From Asticcacaulis solisilvae (GTDB lineage: Bacteria > Pseudomonadota > Alphaproteobacteria > Caulobacterales > Caulobacteraceae), in the NCBI RefSeq assembly GCF_017875235.1, contig NZ_JAGGMI010000011.1, forward strand, positions 123,361-187,360: 64,000 nucleotides of DNA, read 5' to 3'. This document shows positions 63,977 through 64,000 of this stretch, piece by piece. The translations under genes were made by a program, and so were the position numbers. Positions within the stretch are counted from its first letter, which is position 1, and each line of letters opens with the position of its first letter. The notes beneath the pieces are model-generated. The model was given only the letters and a program-made list of their open reading frames with translations, ran no database searches and was not told the origin of the DNA.

Positions 63977-64000
63977 TCAGCCGAACAAACCGCCCTTGAG
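63977..64000 (-). CDS. C-terminal end of an unidentified minus-strand gene
   Basis: Reading from the right edge on the minus strand gives LKGGLFG then TGA, directly upstream of the terminator above. Too short to identify; the coding call rests on the terminator position. Confidence 0.4.
   Translation of the reverse strand, partial: LKGGLFG

Overview
The window looks like chromosomal DNA of an alphaproteobacterium of the Caulobacterales, possibly Asticcacaulis or a close relative; that placement is an inference from gene content. Supporting signs are high G+C, a two-piece (circularly permuted) tmRNA gene beside an alpha-type SspB adaptor gene, the mreB-mreC-mreD-PBP2 order, DUF4169 and ribbon-helix-helix small genes near fumC, and intergenic repeat families of the kind seen in this group. 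No phage, IS element, CRISPR array or classical tRNA gene was found.

Layout. 1-3767 (minus): elongasome operon mreB, mreC, mreD, mrdA (the last cut by the window edge). 4108-9030: VTT membrane protein, aspartate aminotransferase, GT4-type glycosyltransferase, ArfB and Dps. 9177-12860: nadA-nadB-nadC (de novo NAD synthesis) behind a candidate operator. 12888-13561: AbrB-type antitoxin and PIN toxin with a perfect palindromic operator. 13533-17591: acyltransferase and a three-gene ABC exporter (permease, ATPase, lipoprotein adaptor). 17751-20828: pgsA and uvrC, separated by a nested inverted-repeat element of about 410 bp. 21186-28675: two more acyltransferases, Nudix hydrolase, a small membrane protein with FolB-like and FolM-like genes, a HerA/DUF853 ATPase, DUF2214 and a polyprenyl diphosphate synthase. 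28797-36310: a TrmN6-like methyltransferase carrying an in-frame repeat, TM2 protein, a divergent ketol-acid reductoisomerase, thyA-folA, a secreted unknown, an Mrp/ApbC ATPase lacking its cysteine motif, and miaA. 36374-46625: S9 peptidase, a sugar-acid group (GntR regulator, lipoprotein aldose epimerase, IlvD/Edd dehydratase), nhaA, a lipase-like hydrolase and an MFS hexuronate-type transporter. 46873-48872: a HAMP protein without an output domain, ssrA and sspB, which together give ribosome rescue and delivery of tagged proteins to ClpXP. 48971-64000: serine hydrolase, DUF72, a RusA-like resolvase coupled to a UvrD helicase, RHH, DUF4169, YccF, a GIN-domain protein, PH-domain protein, PhyH, fumC, MAPEG and an ABC exporter.

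Two dispersed palindromic repeat families dominate the non-coding DNA. Repeat A consists of hairpins of the type CTCCCCGC..GCGGGGAG, at least nine copies. Repeat B contains GTTTTTGTTTTGTCGCGATAT followed by a TTTTCGCCATATCGC arm, about six copies. Repeat A intrudes on genes: it supplies stop codons, the first residues of one long-start ORF, the last residues of another, and an internal in-frame segment of a methyltransferase. The most unusual observations are this coding use of Repeat A, the nested palindrome between pgsA and uvrC, the uvrD-rusA coupling and the 26-residue ORF-folB-folM operon.
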